From positions 4,152,198 through 4,216,197 of the forward strand of contig CM042954.1 in assembly GCA_023678885.1 (NCBI GenBank): a DNA stretch of 64,000 nucleotides, given 5' to 3'. The notes beneath the pieces are model-generated. The model worked only from the letters and a program-made list of their open reading frames with translations, was not told the DNA's origin and did no database searches. The stretch is from Pogostemon cablin. Lineage: Eukaryota; Streptophyta; Magnoliopsida; Lamiales; Lamiaceae. The first letter of the stretch is position 1; each line of letters starts with the position of its first letter. Shown one piece after another: positions 11,551-21,883 of this stretch. Position numbers and translations under genes: made by a program.

Positions 11551-12601
11551 CGGGGCAAGAGTCCCAAAAGGGATCAGGACCACATCCTCAAGCTCTGTAC
11601 TATCAATCTTGAGTAAAGAAGAGCAAAACTTTCCCTCCCAGAGAATAAGAGCTGGGAGGAAGTCTGATCCTTTCTTTCTCTTATGTTTGTTTAGTTGAGT
11701 ATACGTCACATCCACATCATTACAATGTCACCTCCAAAGACTAGCTATCGACATTTAATTAGATAATTCAACAGTTTCTCTATCATTTTATTTTAATTGA
11801 ATATCACTTTATATTAAAAATGTTATAATTTTTATTCACATACAAATTATTTATAAAATAATTTAATTAAATTGTTATTACTTTTTCTTTATCATGTATC
11901 ATTTTTACTAAAAATACTATCACCTTTTTTTCAATTATACGGATTTCACTTTTCTTTGATTAAGAATCAATTTTTAATAAAAATATTATCACGTTTTTAT
12001 TCATTTTGTAAATTATTCATGAAATACACTTTAGTAATTATAGTTATCACTTTTTATCAAAAATACTGTCACTTTTCTTTTAGGATGTTATCACATTTCA
12101 TTAGTACTATAATTGTTCATGAAATAATTCACAGCACTATTATCATTTTCCATCAATTGTGTATTACTTTTCATTGTAAATGGTATAACTTTTTATTCTT
12201 CTTACAAAAATCATTCAATGAGATAGTTCCACACTAATCTATGTCATTATTAATTATTCATAATATAATTCAAATAAAAAGTATCAGTTTTATTTTATTT
12301 TTTTATAAAAAAAATGTTACTACTTTTCAAAAATATTATCACATTTTATAAATTATTACATTTTTAATAAAAAATTTTAAATTATTACATTTTTCAATAA
12401 TAACATATATAGATTAAATAAAAAATATAATAAAAATAGCTTAATTAATTTCCTTGCATAATTAATTTTTTATTTGAGATCAACCAAACATGGCCCTTAA
12501 AAATTATTTAAGCCTAATTAATTCTCTTTTCTAATAAAAATTTTCAATTTTCTAATTTCAACACCAAAGAAGGACGTTTAAAATTGTTTAATTGGGTTGA
12601 T

Positions 12602-12646
12602 GGGTGATCTGTCTCACATAAGGAGATCCGTGAGACGGTCTCACCC
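12602..12646. repeat. Imperfect inverted repeat (hairpin)
   Basis: GGGTGATCTGTCTCAC and GTGAGACGGTCTCACCC face each other across 12 bases. The right arm contains the self-complementary GTGAGACGGTCTCAC. It may be the terminus of a small DNA transposon; no partner end was found. Confidence 0.5.
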
Positions 12647-13016
12647 AAGTCTTTGCCAACAACTAATATAAAATATACTCTAAATCATTAGTTGAAATTA
12701 CAATTATACCCTAAAATTAAAATTAAAAAATAGGATAAAACAAAGAAAAAAGAAAAACAGACGACAAAGAAAATTAAACAAACAACAAATTAGGAGTGGT
12801 AACTAGTAAGGGAATTGGCTGTGAGGTTGGGATGAGGTCCATGGTTGTATGAAATTGAAAAAAAAAAAACAATGTGTGTGCATTTTGACTTTTATTTACC
12901 ATTTTCAAAATCGAGAAAAACTAGAATTGTCAAAAACCTCAAAAATGTGAACCGATTAGTCCGTGGGCTAATAGGGCTGGTTCGCGTACTAACCGAGCCG
13001 GTCCATAAGGCTAAGA

Positions 13017-13017
<1 letters not shown>

Positions 13018-13066
<49 letters not shown>
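13018..13066. repeat. (TTA)n microsatellite
   Basis: About sixteen uninterrupted TTA units. The tyrosine-rich end of the short ORF across it is an artefact of the repeat. Confidence 0.95.
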
Positions 13067-13068
<2 letters not shown>

Positions 13069-14357
13069 GTAATTTATTTTAATACTCATAATAATCTATA
13101 CATCAACCATAATTTCACACCCTACCTCCAACCCATCGTGGGACAAACTCGCACCATCCTTTAATTTTTATCTCTTTCTCAAATTTTCACTCATTTTAAT
13201 CTATCATTTTTTAAAATAATAATTAAATAATATTATTATAATTAATTTAATTATCATATATTCCATTAATTTATAATCTTATTTTAATAATATTTTGCAT
13301 GTATTAATTTTAATTCTTTTAAATTCTAAATAATGAAGTATTATTTAATTTTGAATTTGTTTTTATTTATAATAAATTTAAATTTATAATTTTTTTAATA
13401 TTTATTATGTGCAGCTCATGAGCCCGACCCATTTAATACGAAGCCCGTTAAGATTAAGATTATGTTCATCTTTTAGTAGTCCAATTAAATAGGTCTGATA
13501 ACTCAAAACCCAATTAGTCCGAAGCTGTTTATGACTGATCCTAATGGATTAGAGCTATCACATTTAACATATATATCTTAGAAAAGGGCGACACTATTGC
13601 CACTCGAACTATTCCTAAGGACACCCGAATTCTATTTTTTCTTACCATAATACACTTGTCCCAAACTTAAGCCCGTAATCCTTTTTACTTAACCCACCCA
13701 CCCACCCATTTAGCTGCACCGCATCACACCATTGCTTCCCCATAAACAAACCACGACTCCTCCTAAATTCCACCCCAAACCACCACCACTATGGCACTAT
13801 CATTATACACTCCATTTGTTCTCGTTTGAACCCAAAAAGCCATCTGTCATCATTCTTCTCTGATCACTCAACCTTGTCCTTGCTACCAACTTCAAGGCCT
13901 TCTCTTTCCCTAATTGTTGTTGGACACAGTAGGTAGTAGCAATAGTGTTTTAGAAAGTTTTGAGAAGTTTTTTGGATTTTTAGCTTCAAAGTCTGGTTAA
14001 TTCTATACTTGTTCATTCTTAATTTCTCATAAATGAAGAACTTCACACTTTGATATTCCAACATATGATTTCTGGAGCTGATATTCCTCCGGAGCTTTTC
14101 CATCTCGTCAAGAAAAGCGTCATTATTTCACCATATTACCTCTCCCACCCTCTTCACATACCAGTCATCCTCCCTCTTAGTGATTTATTTCAATCATAAT
14201 TATATTTTCCTGATTATACTCTTGTGTAATAACTAACGATAGTTTATTGTGGATATGTGCAAAAACAGGGGTATTGAGGGCGGCAGATGGATTCAGAACT
14301 GAGAAGATGCTGGAGAACCTACGACGGCCGACAATAAATGGCGGTGCTTGATAATTA

Positions 14358-14552
14358 GGGGTCATTTGCTTGTGGGTATGAGATATAATGGTATTGTGTA
14401 TAATAAGATTTGTTTGACTTGTGATTAATTGTATTGTTGTTTGGTATTATGGAAAAGTGGGATTGTTGATAACTAGGTATTAGTTATTTTATGTTTGTTA
14501 TTAAGTATTAACAAATGGGATAATAAGTAAAATGACATATTTACCCTTATTG

Positions 14553-14587
<35 letters not shown>

Positions 14588-15378
14588 AAGTATTATTTTT
14601 ATTATTAATTATTAATTTTAATTATCATTATATATTATTAATTATTATAATTAATATTACTCCCCCATCCCATTTTCATCTACATATTTACTATACACAC
14701 GCAAATTAAGAAAAGTCACTTTTTGAGTAATTTTTGGGGTAATTTGGTATTTTTGGGTAATTAATAAATGATAAAGTATGTTATGTGTGTTGAAAAGGTG
14801 ATGATAATTTTGAAATTAAAGTATGTTAGAGAGATATTAGTTATGTACATTTTCCTTTTATAGAACTGTGAAGTTAAAGTTGGGACGAACCAAAACGAGA
14901 AGTGTGAAGTTGAAGTTGGGACGGAGGGAGTATTTATTATAATTATTAATAATTATTACTATTTCTATTAAATAATAATAATTATATAATATTATTAATT
15001 ATTATTTCTAATATTATTATTTATTATTAATTATTATTATTATTATTTATTATTATTATTATTGTTAATACTTCTAATTATTAATAATTATTATTATGTT
15101 AATATTATTTATTATCAATTATTATTAATTAATTAATTATTATTATTATTAATGTTAATTGTTATTATTATTGGATAAGGGTATAATGGTAAAATCATAT
15201 TTAATACCTAGGTATTAATGGTAGTGTTGTGCATCCCGCCTATTGAGGTGGGATACACAATACCAAAGGGAATGATATTATTAATATGTAGTAAAATTAA
15301 TACATTTGACCAAGTACTATAAATACATCGAGACAAATGTGCATCAATCGCCGCCTAATCCTACGAGCAAACGAACAC
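14358..15378. mobile_element. PIF/Harbinger-like (Tourist) MITE, copy 1
   Basis: Ends are GGGGTCATTTGCTTGTGGG on the left and CTACGAGCAAACGAACAC on the right, which are inverted matches. TTA is duplicated at 14355-14357 and 15379-15381, the three-base target type of PIF/Harbinger elements. The middle is ATT-rich and contains a Stowaway element (14660-14930). Without that it is about 750 bp. No transposase is encoded, so movement would depend on another source. Confidence 0.85.
14660..14930. mobile_element. Stowaway-like MITE nested in the PIF MITE
   Basis: It begins CTCCCCCATCCCATTTTC and ends GTTGGGACGGAGGGAG, with TA on each side (14658-14659, 14931-14932). The CTCCCTCCGTCC-type ends and TA target are diagnostic of Stowaway (Tc1/mariner-derived) MITEs. 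It is non-coding. Confidence 0.85.
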
Positions 15379-16315
15379 TTAGTGGTCGTTTGCTTGTGGG
15401 TATGGGATATAAAGGTATTGTGTATAATGAGTTTTGTTTGACTTGTGATTAATTGTATTGTTGTTTGGTATTATGAAAAAATGGGATTGTTGATAACTAG
15501 GTATTAGTTGTTTATGTTTGTTATTGAGTATTAACAAATAAGATAATAAGTAAAATGACATATTTACCCTTATTATTATTATTATTATTATTATTATTTA
15601 TTATTACCCAGGACATAGCTAAAATAAATCTTAAGGACAATTTTACAGATAAGAAATAACCGACAACTATCCATTGAATCATACTCAAAATATAATACTT
15701 CAAACATGCCCATCACAATGCCTTTCACACGGCTAACAACTGGACTTACAGACAGAAGCCACATATTTCAAGCATCATTCAATTTTAAGGCCAGTTATTT
15801 TTATCTAACCTTTTGGATTCATATTAGTACATCCTAGTTATAAATCATATTAGTGTCATGCTAGCATAATTAATAGTTATGAATTAACACATGATTTATT
15901 TAGCCTATTAGGCTAAACATGAACATGATTAAAATTAATAAATATAAAATATTATAAAAACTTATAAATACTTACAGAGGGTCTGTGCACAATGACAAAT
16001 TTTTATTTATATTTTACAAAGGACGGGATGCTCAACACATGAGCTACAATAGTAATCAGAATGGAAGGTTTTCTGATCGATGCCTCTCTTCTATCTAAAC
16101 TACTGAATATATAGCCTAAAGAAACCACGTTATTACACAATAAAAAGCCAAAAATTTCAGCATATACAGTTAAATTTTTACAAAAAGTCAAAAGTGCACA
16201 GTATAAAATGCTACAGTAAAAGTGTACACTGCTACAGTGAGTCAAAAAGTGAACAGTAATTTACTGCTTATTTAATTTGTCTGGATCCAAATTTTTTGGG
16301 TCTTTGTCTGCCATT

Positions 16316-16590
16316 TTATTTTTCTGACGGAAATGATGAAGAAGATGCTTCCATATCTGATGAGAATTTTTCTACCAATGTATCCTTGATAGCTTCAAAT
16401 ATTTCATCTATATCAACTTCATTGGGATCTTGAGCATCTTGCATATTTTCTGATGCCATAGTTGTCAAGTCAGACTTATTATCTTCCCCAAATTGTGAGA
16501 CAAGATCTTTTTTCATTTCTTCTATATATGCAGATATTATCTGTTCTCTGGTCAAATTTTCTGATTTCATTTTTGATTTTCTGATAAAAT
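16316..16590 (-). pseudogene. Viral ORF2, C-terminal fragment (inverted segment)
   Basis: Reading from 16570 the translation begins MKSENLTREQIISAYIEEMK, then an acidic stretch and a serine-rich end. It is nearly the same as the end of ORF2 at 18753-19006 on the other strand. The segment is cut at the head-to-head junction near 16590, where sequence jumps to RT on the other strand. Function of this protein is unknown. Confidence 0.8.
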
Positions 16591-17668
16591 GGATTAGATA
16601 TCCAATTCCTAATAAAAGGGATTTATTGGATAGACTTTATGATAGTCTGATATTTTCTAAATTTGATTTAAAATCTGGATATTGGCAAATATAGATTAAT
16701 AAATCTGATAGATGTAAAACAGCATTTAATGTCCCAATAGGACATTATATATGGAATGTTATGTCATTTGGATTAAAAAATGCTCCTTCTGAATTTCAGA
16801 AGATTATGAATGATATTTTTACTCCATACAGTGAGTTTATAATTGTTTATATTGATGACATATTGGTTTATTCTAAAACCATTAAAATGCATTTTAAACA
16901 TTTGAATATTTTTAAAACGTTAATTATTCAGAATGGATTAGTTATATCTAAACCAATGATGGAATTATTTCAGACAAGAATAAGGTTCCTTTAACTTATT
17001 ATTGAAAAAGGAAATATTATTCATATTAACAGAAGCATAGACTTTGCTGATAAATTTCCTGATGAGATAACTGATAAAAATCAATTACAAAAATTTTTAG
17101 GAAGTTTAAATTATATTGCTCCTTATTATAAAAATTTGGTTAAGGATACATCTATTTTATATGATAGATTAAAGAAAAATCCTAAACCCTGTACTAACGA
17201 TCATGCTGAGACAATTAAGAGGATTAAATCTAAAGTAAAAATATTGTCATGTTTAATGCTTAGTAATCCAAATTGGAAAAGTTATTGAAATTGATGCTTC
17301 TAATATAGGATTCTGTGGTATATTAACCCACATAAACCCTTATGCAAAACAAGCATATCTTGTTAGATTTCATTATAGAAAATGGAATGATTCTCAGAAA
17401 AATTTTGCTACTATTGCTAAAGAAATTCTTTCTATTGTTAAATGTGTTTTAAAATTCCAAGATGATTTATATAATCAAAAGTTTACTATTACGATAGATT
17501 GCAATGCAGCTAAATTTATGTTCCAAAAAGATTTTAAATATGATGTTTCTAAATAAATGTTTGCAAGATGGCACACATTTAGCTCCATTTGATTTTGATA
17601 TTATTTATAAAAATGGAGAAGATAATAGTCTTCCAAATTTCTTAACTCGTGAATATTTTCAGGAATGA
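16591..17668 (+). pseudogene. Caulimovirid reverse transcriptase / RNase H, truncated and broken
   Basis: The frame starts inside RT at the junction. Motifs are FSKFDLKSGYWQ, NVPIGHY, MSFGLKNAPSEFQKIMND and the catalytic YIDDILVYS near 16850, then the connection region and an RNase H with FARWH-like residues near 17560. Stops interrupt at 16695 and 16993, and frame shifts occur near 17270 and 17570. The N-terminal RT and everything upstream (movement, coat, protease) are missing. The coding end overlaps the ORF2 start by four bases (ATGA at 17665-17668). Confidence 0.85.
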
Positions 17669-19006
17669 GCATGCGAGGCAGAGGATCTTTCTCTTATAGA
17701 GGAAGAGGTGGAAGAGGAAAAATGTCTGAGATTATATCTCAACATGGCAATAAGAAGCTAATAGCAATGGATAAATCATAAGATGCTGAATATCAAGAAT
17801 TGCTTGAATATAAAAGGAATAAGCAGAATCAGAATGAAGAGAGTAATACTCTTTCATATGCCAAAGCAATAAGTAATGAAAATGATGAATCCGATAATAT
17901 TGGATTTACAAAAAATAAATATAAAGAAATTATACTTCTTTTGGAGGAAAAAGATTTAAAATGGATAAATGATTCATGGATATTAATGCAAAGATATATG
18001 GATAATACATCTGTGCCAATGTTGACTTATAAGTCTAGATATTTTTATGAACAAATATTGATTCAAAATGGTTCATGTGAAATAACACATTTTACAGGAA
18101 CCAATACTGAAATTTATAATTTTAGTAAAATAATTGTTAAAAAGGTTATATCCTTAGAAGATTGGGGAATTTCACCATTAAAAGAAAGAGAAGTTATAAA
18201 TAATAAATCTGTAGTAATTAAATACAATTACTGGGATTACTGTGATGCATTTATAAAGGTATTAAATTATGAAAATGATAAACGAAAACATTCTTGGTTT
18301 ATCAAAATTTGTTCAAATGTTTATAACAATGAAATTCCACACTGGTTTATACACTGATTTTATTGCTTCGGTCCTACTCCGAATATTTTACCAGAAAAGA
18401 TAAAAATTTCTTTTGACAAAAGGATTGATATATCCCTTCAACTTTTGAAAAAGCAAGAATTAAAATTATATATTGAGGGAATAGCCTCTTGTTATTTCTT
18501 TATTGAATTTTCAATCCCATGAATTTTTAAATGGATTTCAGAAATTGGTTATACCGAAACAGGAATTCCATGCTTATATCGCACTTTCCATACTAAATTA
18601 TTGGAAAAAATGATGAGAATTGATCCCACTACTAAAGAAATATATGGGAAAGAAACAATAGATCTTGTTGAAAAGAAAATAAGATCATATGACATCAGCA
18701 CAAAAAAGTTTATAATTCTTCTCCATTTGATCATATCATTAGAAAATCAAAGATGAAATCAGAAAATTTGACCAGAGAACAGATGATATCTGCTTATATA
18801 GAAGAAATGAAAAAAGATCTTGTCTCACAATTTGGGGAAGATAATAAGTCTGACTCGACAACTATGCATCAGAAAATATGCAAGATGCTCAAGATCCCAA
18901 TGAAGTTGATATAGATGAAATATTTGAAGCTATCAAGGATGCATTGGTAGAAAAATTCTCATCAGATATGGAGGCATCTTCTTCATCATTTCCGTCGGAA
19001 AACTAA
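17665..19006 (+). pseudogene. Viral ORF2, broken
   Basis: The start ATG overlaps the RNase H stop as ATGA. The N-terminus is rich in RG (RGRGSFSYRGRGG). A stop near 17779 and others near 18357 and 18521 break the frame. The middle contains the conserved-looking NYWDYCDAFIKVLNYEND and HSWFIKICSNVY, and the end is acidic then serine-rich. The copy at 20539-21883 has the same plan. I cannot assign a biochemical function. Position after the polyprotein fits the unnamed ORF2 of florendoviruses or a transactivator-like protein of other genera. Confidence 0.7.
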
Positions 19007-19039
19007 AATGGCAGACAAAGACCCGAAAAATTCGGATAC

Positions 19040-19320
19040 AGGCAAATTAAATAAGCAGTAAATTACTGTTCACTTTTTGACTCATTATAGCAGTGTACAC
19101 TTTTACTGTAGCACTTTATACTGTGCACTTTTGACTTTTGTAAAAATTTTACTGTGTATACCGAAATTTCTGGCTTTTTACTGTGTAATAATGCGATTTC
19201 TTTAGGCTATATATTCAGCAGTTTAGATAGAAGAGAGTCATCGATCAGAAAATCTTCCCTTCTTATTACTATTGTAGCTCATATGTTGAACATCCCGTCC
19301 TTTGTAAAATATAAATAAAA
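19040..19320 (+). promoter_or_regulatory. Viral pregenomic promoter and polyadenylation region
   Basis: CTATATATTC (19207-19216) is a TATA box and AATAAA (19314-19319) lies about 100 bp further on. This is the compact promoter/poly(A) layout of plant pararetroviruses. Upstream, 19055-19175 holds several TTTACTGT or ATACTGT units that may act as enhancer motifs. The same region is present inverted at 15990-16270. Confidence 0.6.
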
Positions 19321-19727
19321 GTTTGTCATTGTGCACAGACCCTCTGTACGTATTTACAAGTTTTTATTATATTTTGTATTTATTAATTTTAATCATGTTC
19401 ATGTTTAGCCTAATAGGCTAAATAAATAATGTGTTAATTCATAATTATTAATTATGCTAGCATGACACTAATATGATTTATAACTAGGATGTACTAATAT
19501 GAATCTAAAAGGTTAGATAAAAATAACTGGCCTTAAAATTGAATGATGCTTGAAATATGTAGCTTCTGTCTGTAAGTCCCAGTTGTTATCCGTGTGAAAG
19601 GCGTTGTGATGGGCATGTTTGAAGTATTATATTTTGAGTATGATTCATTGGGTAGTTGTCGGTTATTTCTTATCTGTAAAATTATCTTTAAGATTTATTT
19701 TAGCTTTGTCCTGGCAATAGATGGTAT

Positions 19728-19835
19728 CTAATAGTATTATTATTTATTATTATAATTAATTATTAATTAATTAATTATTATTATTATTATTATTTATTGT
19801 TTATATTATTATTAATCTAATAATAAATCAATTAG
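19728..19835. repeat. ATT-rich simple repeat between the two viral blocks
   Basis: Runs of TTA/ATT and TTAA units separate the two viral insertions. They match the ATT-rich middle of the PIF MITEs, so this is probably leftover MITE sequence. Confidence 0.75.
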
Positions 19836-20314
19836 GATATTTTACAGAATGGAAATAAAACCGGCATCTTTAAATAAAATCATACCCAAATAAAACCTCC
19901 AACATGCCCATAATAACGCCTTTCAAACGGCTAAAACTGGGACTTACAGGAGCAACATATATAAGGCATCATTTTATTTTAAGGCCCGTTAATTCCTATC
20001 TAACCCATTAGATTCTTATCAGAATATTCTAGCCATAAACTATATAAGTTCCATGCTAGTACAATTAATAGTTATGAATCAACACATGAATAATTTAGCC
20101 TATTAGGCTAAACATGAACATAAAAAAAACAAACAATAAAAATAAAAACTGTAAATACTTACAAATTATATATATACTCAGAATTCTTCTTTTATTTATA
20201 CAAATTAATATATTACAAAAGAGGGGGATGCTCAATACATGAGCTTACAATGGTAATCAGAAGAGAGAAATGAGAGGTTTTCTGATCGATATCCAAAAAT
20301 GAAAAACTTCTATG

Positions 20315-20510
20315 CTATTTATACAATAAGAAAACGTGTCCCAACAGTAGAAACCGTGTGAATAAATAGAAAAAAGCCAAAATTTTTTGTCTGCACAGTA
20401 TACAGTGCTACAGTAAGACAAAAGTATACAGTAATTTACTGTTGATGAACAGTGATTTGTCCGGCTGCTTTACTGTTTATGAACAGTATCTTGTCTGGCT
20501 GCTTACTTTT
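20315..20510 (-). promoter_or_regulatory. Promoter region of the second viral copy
   Basis: TATAAATAG lies on the minus strand at 20315-20323. Between it and the ORF2 end are repeated ACAGTAA/TTACTGT units (20390-20495), as in the other copy, although the surrounding sequence has diverged. Confidence 0.55.
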
Positions 20511-20538
20511 GATGTCGTAACCAATGACATCATCTTCT

Positions 20539-21883
20539 TCAAGTATAATATTTTCCTTTGTGAATTGATGATGATGAAGATGCTTCTTTCTCAAGTGTAA
20601 ATTTTTCTATCATAGTATCCTGAATTGCCATAAAAATTTCATCTAGATCCACATCATTTGGATCTTGTGCATCTTGCATTTGTTCAGAGACCATAGTAGA
20701 CTCTGATTTATTATTATCTCCAAATTGGGATATCAAATCCTTCATTTCCTCAATATAAGCAGCTATCATCTGCTCTCTTGTCAAATTTTCTGACTTCATT
20801 TTGGATTTTCTCAAAATATGATCGAATGAAGGAGTATGAACTTCTCTATAAGTATTACTATACAATTTCAATTTTTTCTCCAAGAGATCCATTGTCTCTA
20901 TCTCATAAATCTGATTTGTTTTGGGATCTATACATAACATTTTATCCCAGAATTTAGTTTAAAATGTCCTGTATATACATGGGATTCCTGTTTCGGTATT
21001 ACCTACTTCTGGAGACCATATAAATATCCATGGTATTGAAAATTCAATAAAAAAGTAGCATGAGGCTATACCCTCAATATATAATTTTAATTCTTGCTTT
21101 TTTAAAAGTTGTGGGGATATATCCACCCATCTATCAAATGAAATTTTCATATTTTCTGATAAAATAATTGAAGTGGGTCCAAAACAATGGAACCAGTTTA
21201 TAAACCAGTGTGGGATATCATCTTTGTAAACATTTGAACATATCTTGATAAACCAAGTATGTTTCTTTTTATCATTTTCATAATTAAGCATCTTCATAAA
21301 GGCATCACAATAGTCCCAATAATTATATTTCATTGGAACTCTTTTATTATTCATAACATCTTTTTCTCTTAATGGAGAAATTCCCCAATCTTCCAAGGAT
21401 ATTACCCTTTTGATTATTATTTTACTGAAATTATAAATTTCACTACTAGTTCCTGTAAAATGTGTAATATCACAAGAACCAGTTTGAAGTAATATCTGCT
21501 CATACAGATATCTTGACTTATAAGTCCTCATTTGCATGGAACTATTATCCATATATTTTTGCATCAAAGTCCAAGGATCATTAATCCATTTTAAATCTCT
21601 TTCTTCTAAAAGAAATATTATTTCTTTATATTCATTTTGAATGAATCCAATATTATCAGATTCTTCTTTCTCAACCACTTGAGCATATGATGATAAAGAA
21701 GTATTACTTTCTTCATTTGGTTTATGCTGTTTATTTTTTTATTAAGAAATTCTTGATATTCTTCTTCTTCAGCTCTATTCATTGCTACGAGCGTTTTTTG
21801 CCATATTGAGATATTATCTCAGACATTTTTTCTCTGCCACCTCTTCCTCTATAAGAGGAAGATCCTCTGCCTCGTGTACTCAT
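20539..21883 (-). pseudogene. Viral ORF2 of the second copy, broken
   Basis: The start ATG (21883-21881) overlaps the RNase H stop as ATGA. The RG-rich N-terminus (RGRGSSSYRGRGG) is followed by a stop near 21790 and frameshifts. A 239-codon open block (21678-20959) holds NYWDYCDAFMKMLNYEND and HTWFIKICSNVY, and a 133-codon block (20940-20539) holds the acidic, serine-rich end. A stop near 20959 separates them. The function is unknown. The length of about 440 codons before decay agrees with the other copy. Confidence 0.72.

Larger units (their letters stand above)
2129..11716 (+). mobile_element. Decayed Tat-clade Ty3/gypsy retrotransposon (3' part), multiply interrupted
   Basis: The order is RT, RNase H, archaeal-type RNase H, integrase, an antisense extra ORF, then a 3' LTR. 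A second RNase H plus an extra ORF downstream of pol is typical of the Tat lineage (Ogre/Retand-like); the assignment rests on this architecture. The 5' half (5' LTR, gag, protease) is outside the window or displaced by the element ending at 2128. Inside are solo LTRs at 2238-4482 (with a nested one at 2792-3647) and 10195-11405. Pol has many stops and frameshifts, so the element cannot move by itself. Confidence 0.85.
10091..11716 (+). repeat. 3' LTR of the Tat element, split by a solo LTR
   Basis: It begins TGTGGATGGGCAAAATTGGG directly after a G-rich stretch (GAACCCGGGGGCTAA) that could serve as polypurine tract. It ends at CATCCACA (11709-11716), an 8-bp inverted match to its start. Without the 1.2 kb insertion it is about 410 bp. 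A TATA box (TATAAATA, 11543-11550) lies in the right part, as expected for an LTR promoter. The 5' LTR is not in the window, so the right boundary is inferred from the inverted ends only. Confidence 0.7.
11717..14354. other. AT-rich non-coding stretch, no gene recognised
   Basis: 11750-12430 is low-complexity AT-rich DNA in which short variants of TTATCACTTTT recur irregularly. 13080-13560 is similar without that motif. 13680-14350 has more balanced composition. A short open stretch at 14268-14350 follows an acceptor-like GTGCAAAAACAG and ends at a stop at 14349-14351, but it matches nothing I know. Several ORFs of 60-120 codons here have low-complexity translations and are treated as chance. 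Confidence 0.6.
15608..19712. mobile_element. Endogenous caulimovirid fragment, head-to-head rearranged
   Basis: Two viral segments meet head to head near 16590. The left segment (15608-16590) is inverted and carries the end of ORF2, the promoter region and the leader. The right segment (16591-19712) is in + orientation and carries RT, RNase H, ORF2, the promoter and the leader. Both outer ends stop at the same viral leader position (CAGGACATAGC and GCTTTGTCCTG), so the block has inverted terminal repeats of nearly 1 kb. It lies in ATT-repeat DNA. Genus is uncertain. A polyprotein followed by a downstream ORF2, in an AT-microsatellite site, resembles endogenous florendoviruses; that is inference. 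Confidence 0.85.

Noticed and set aside
12845..13072. 75-codon ORF ending in a long tyrosine run
   Set aside because: The tail is the translated TTA microsatellite; the rest has no recognisable pattern.
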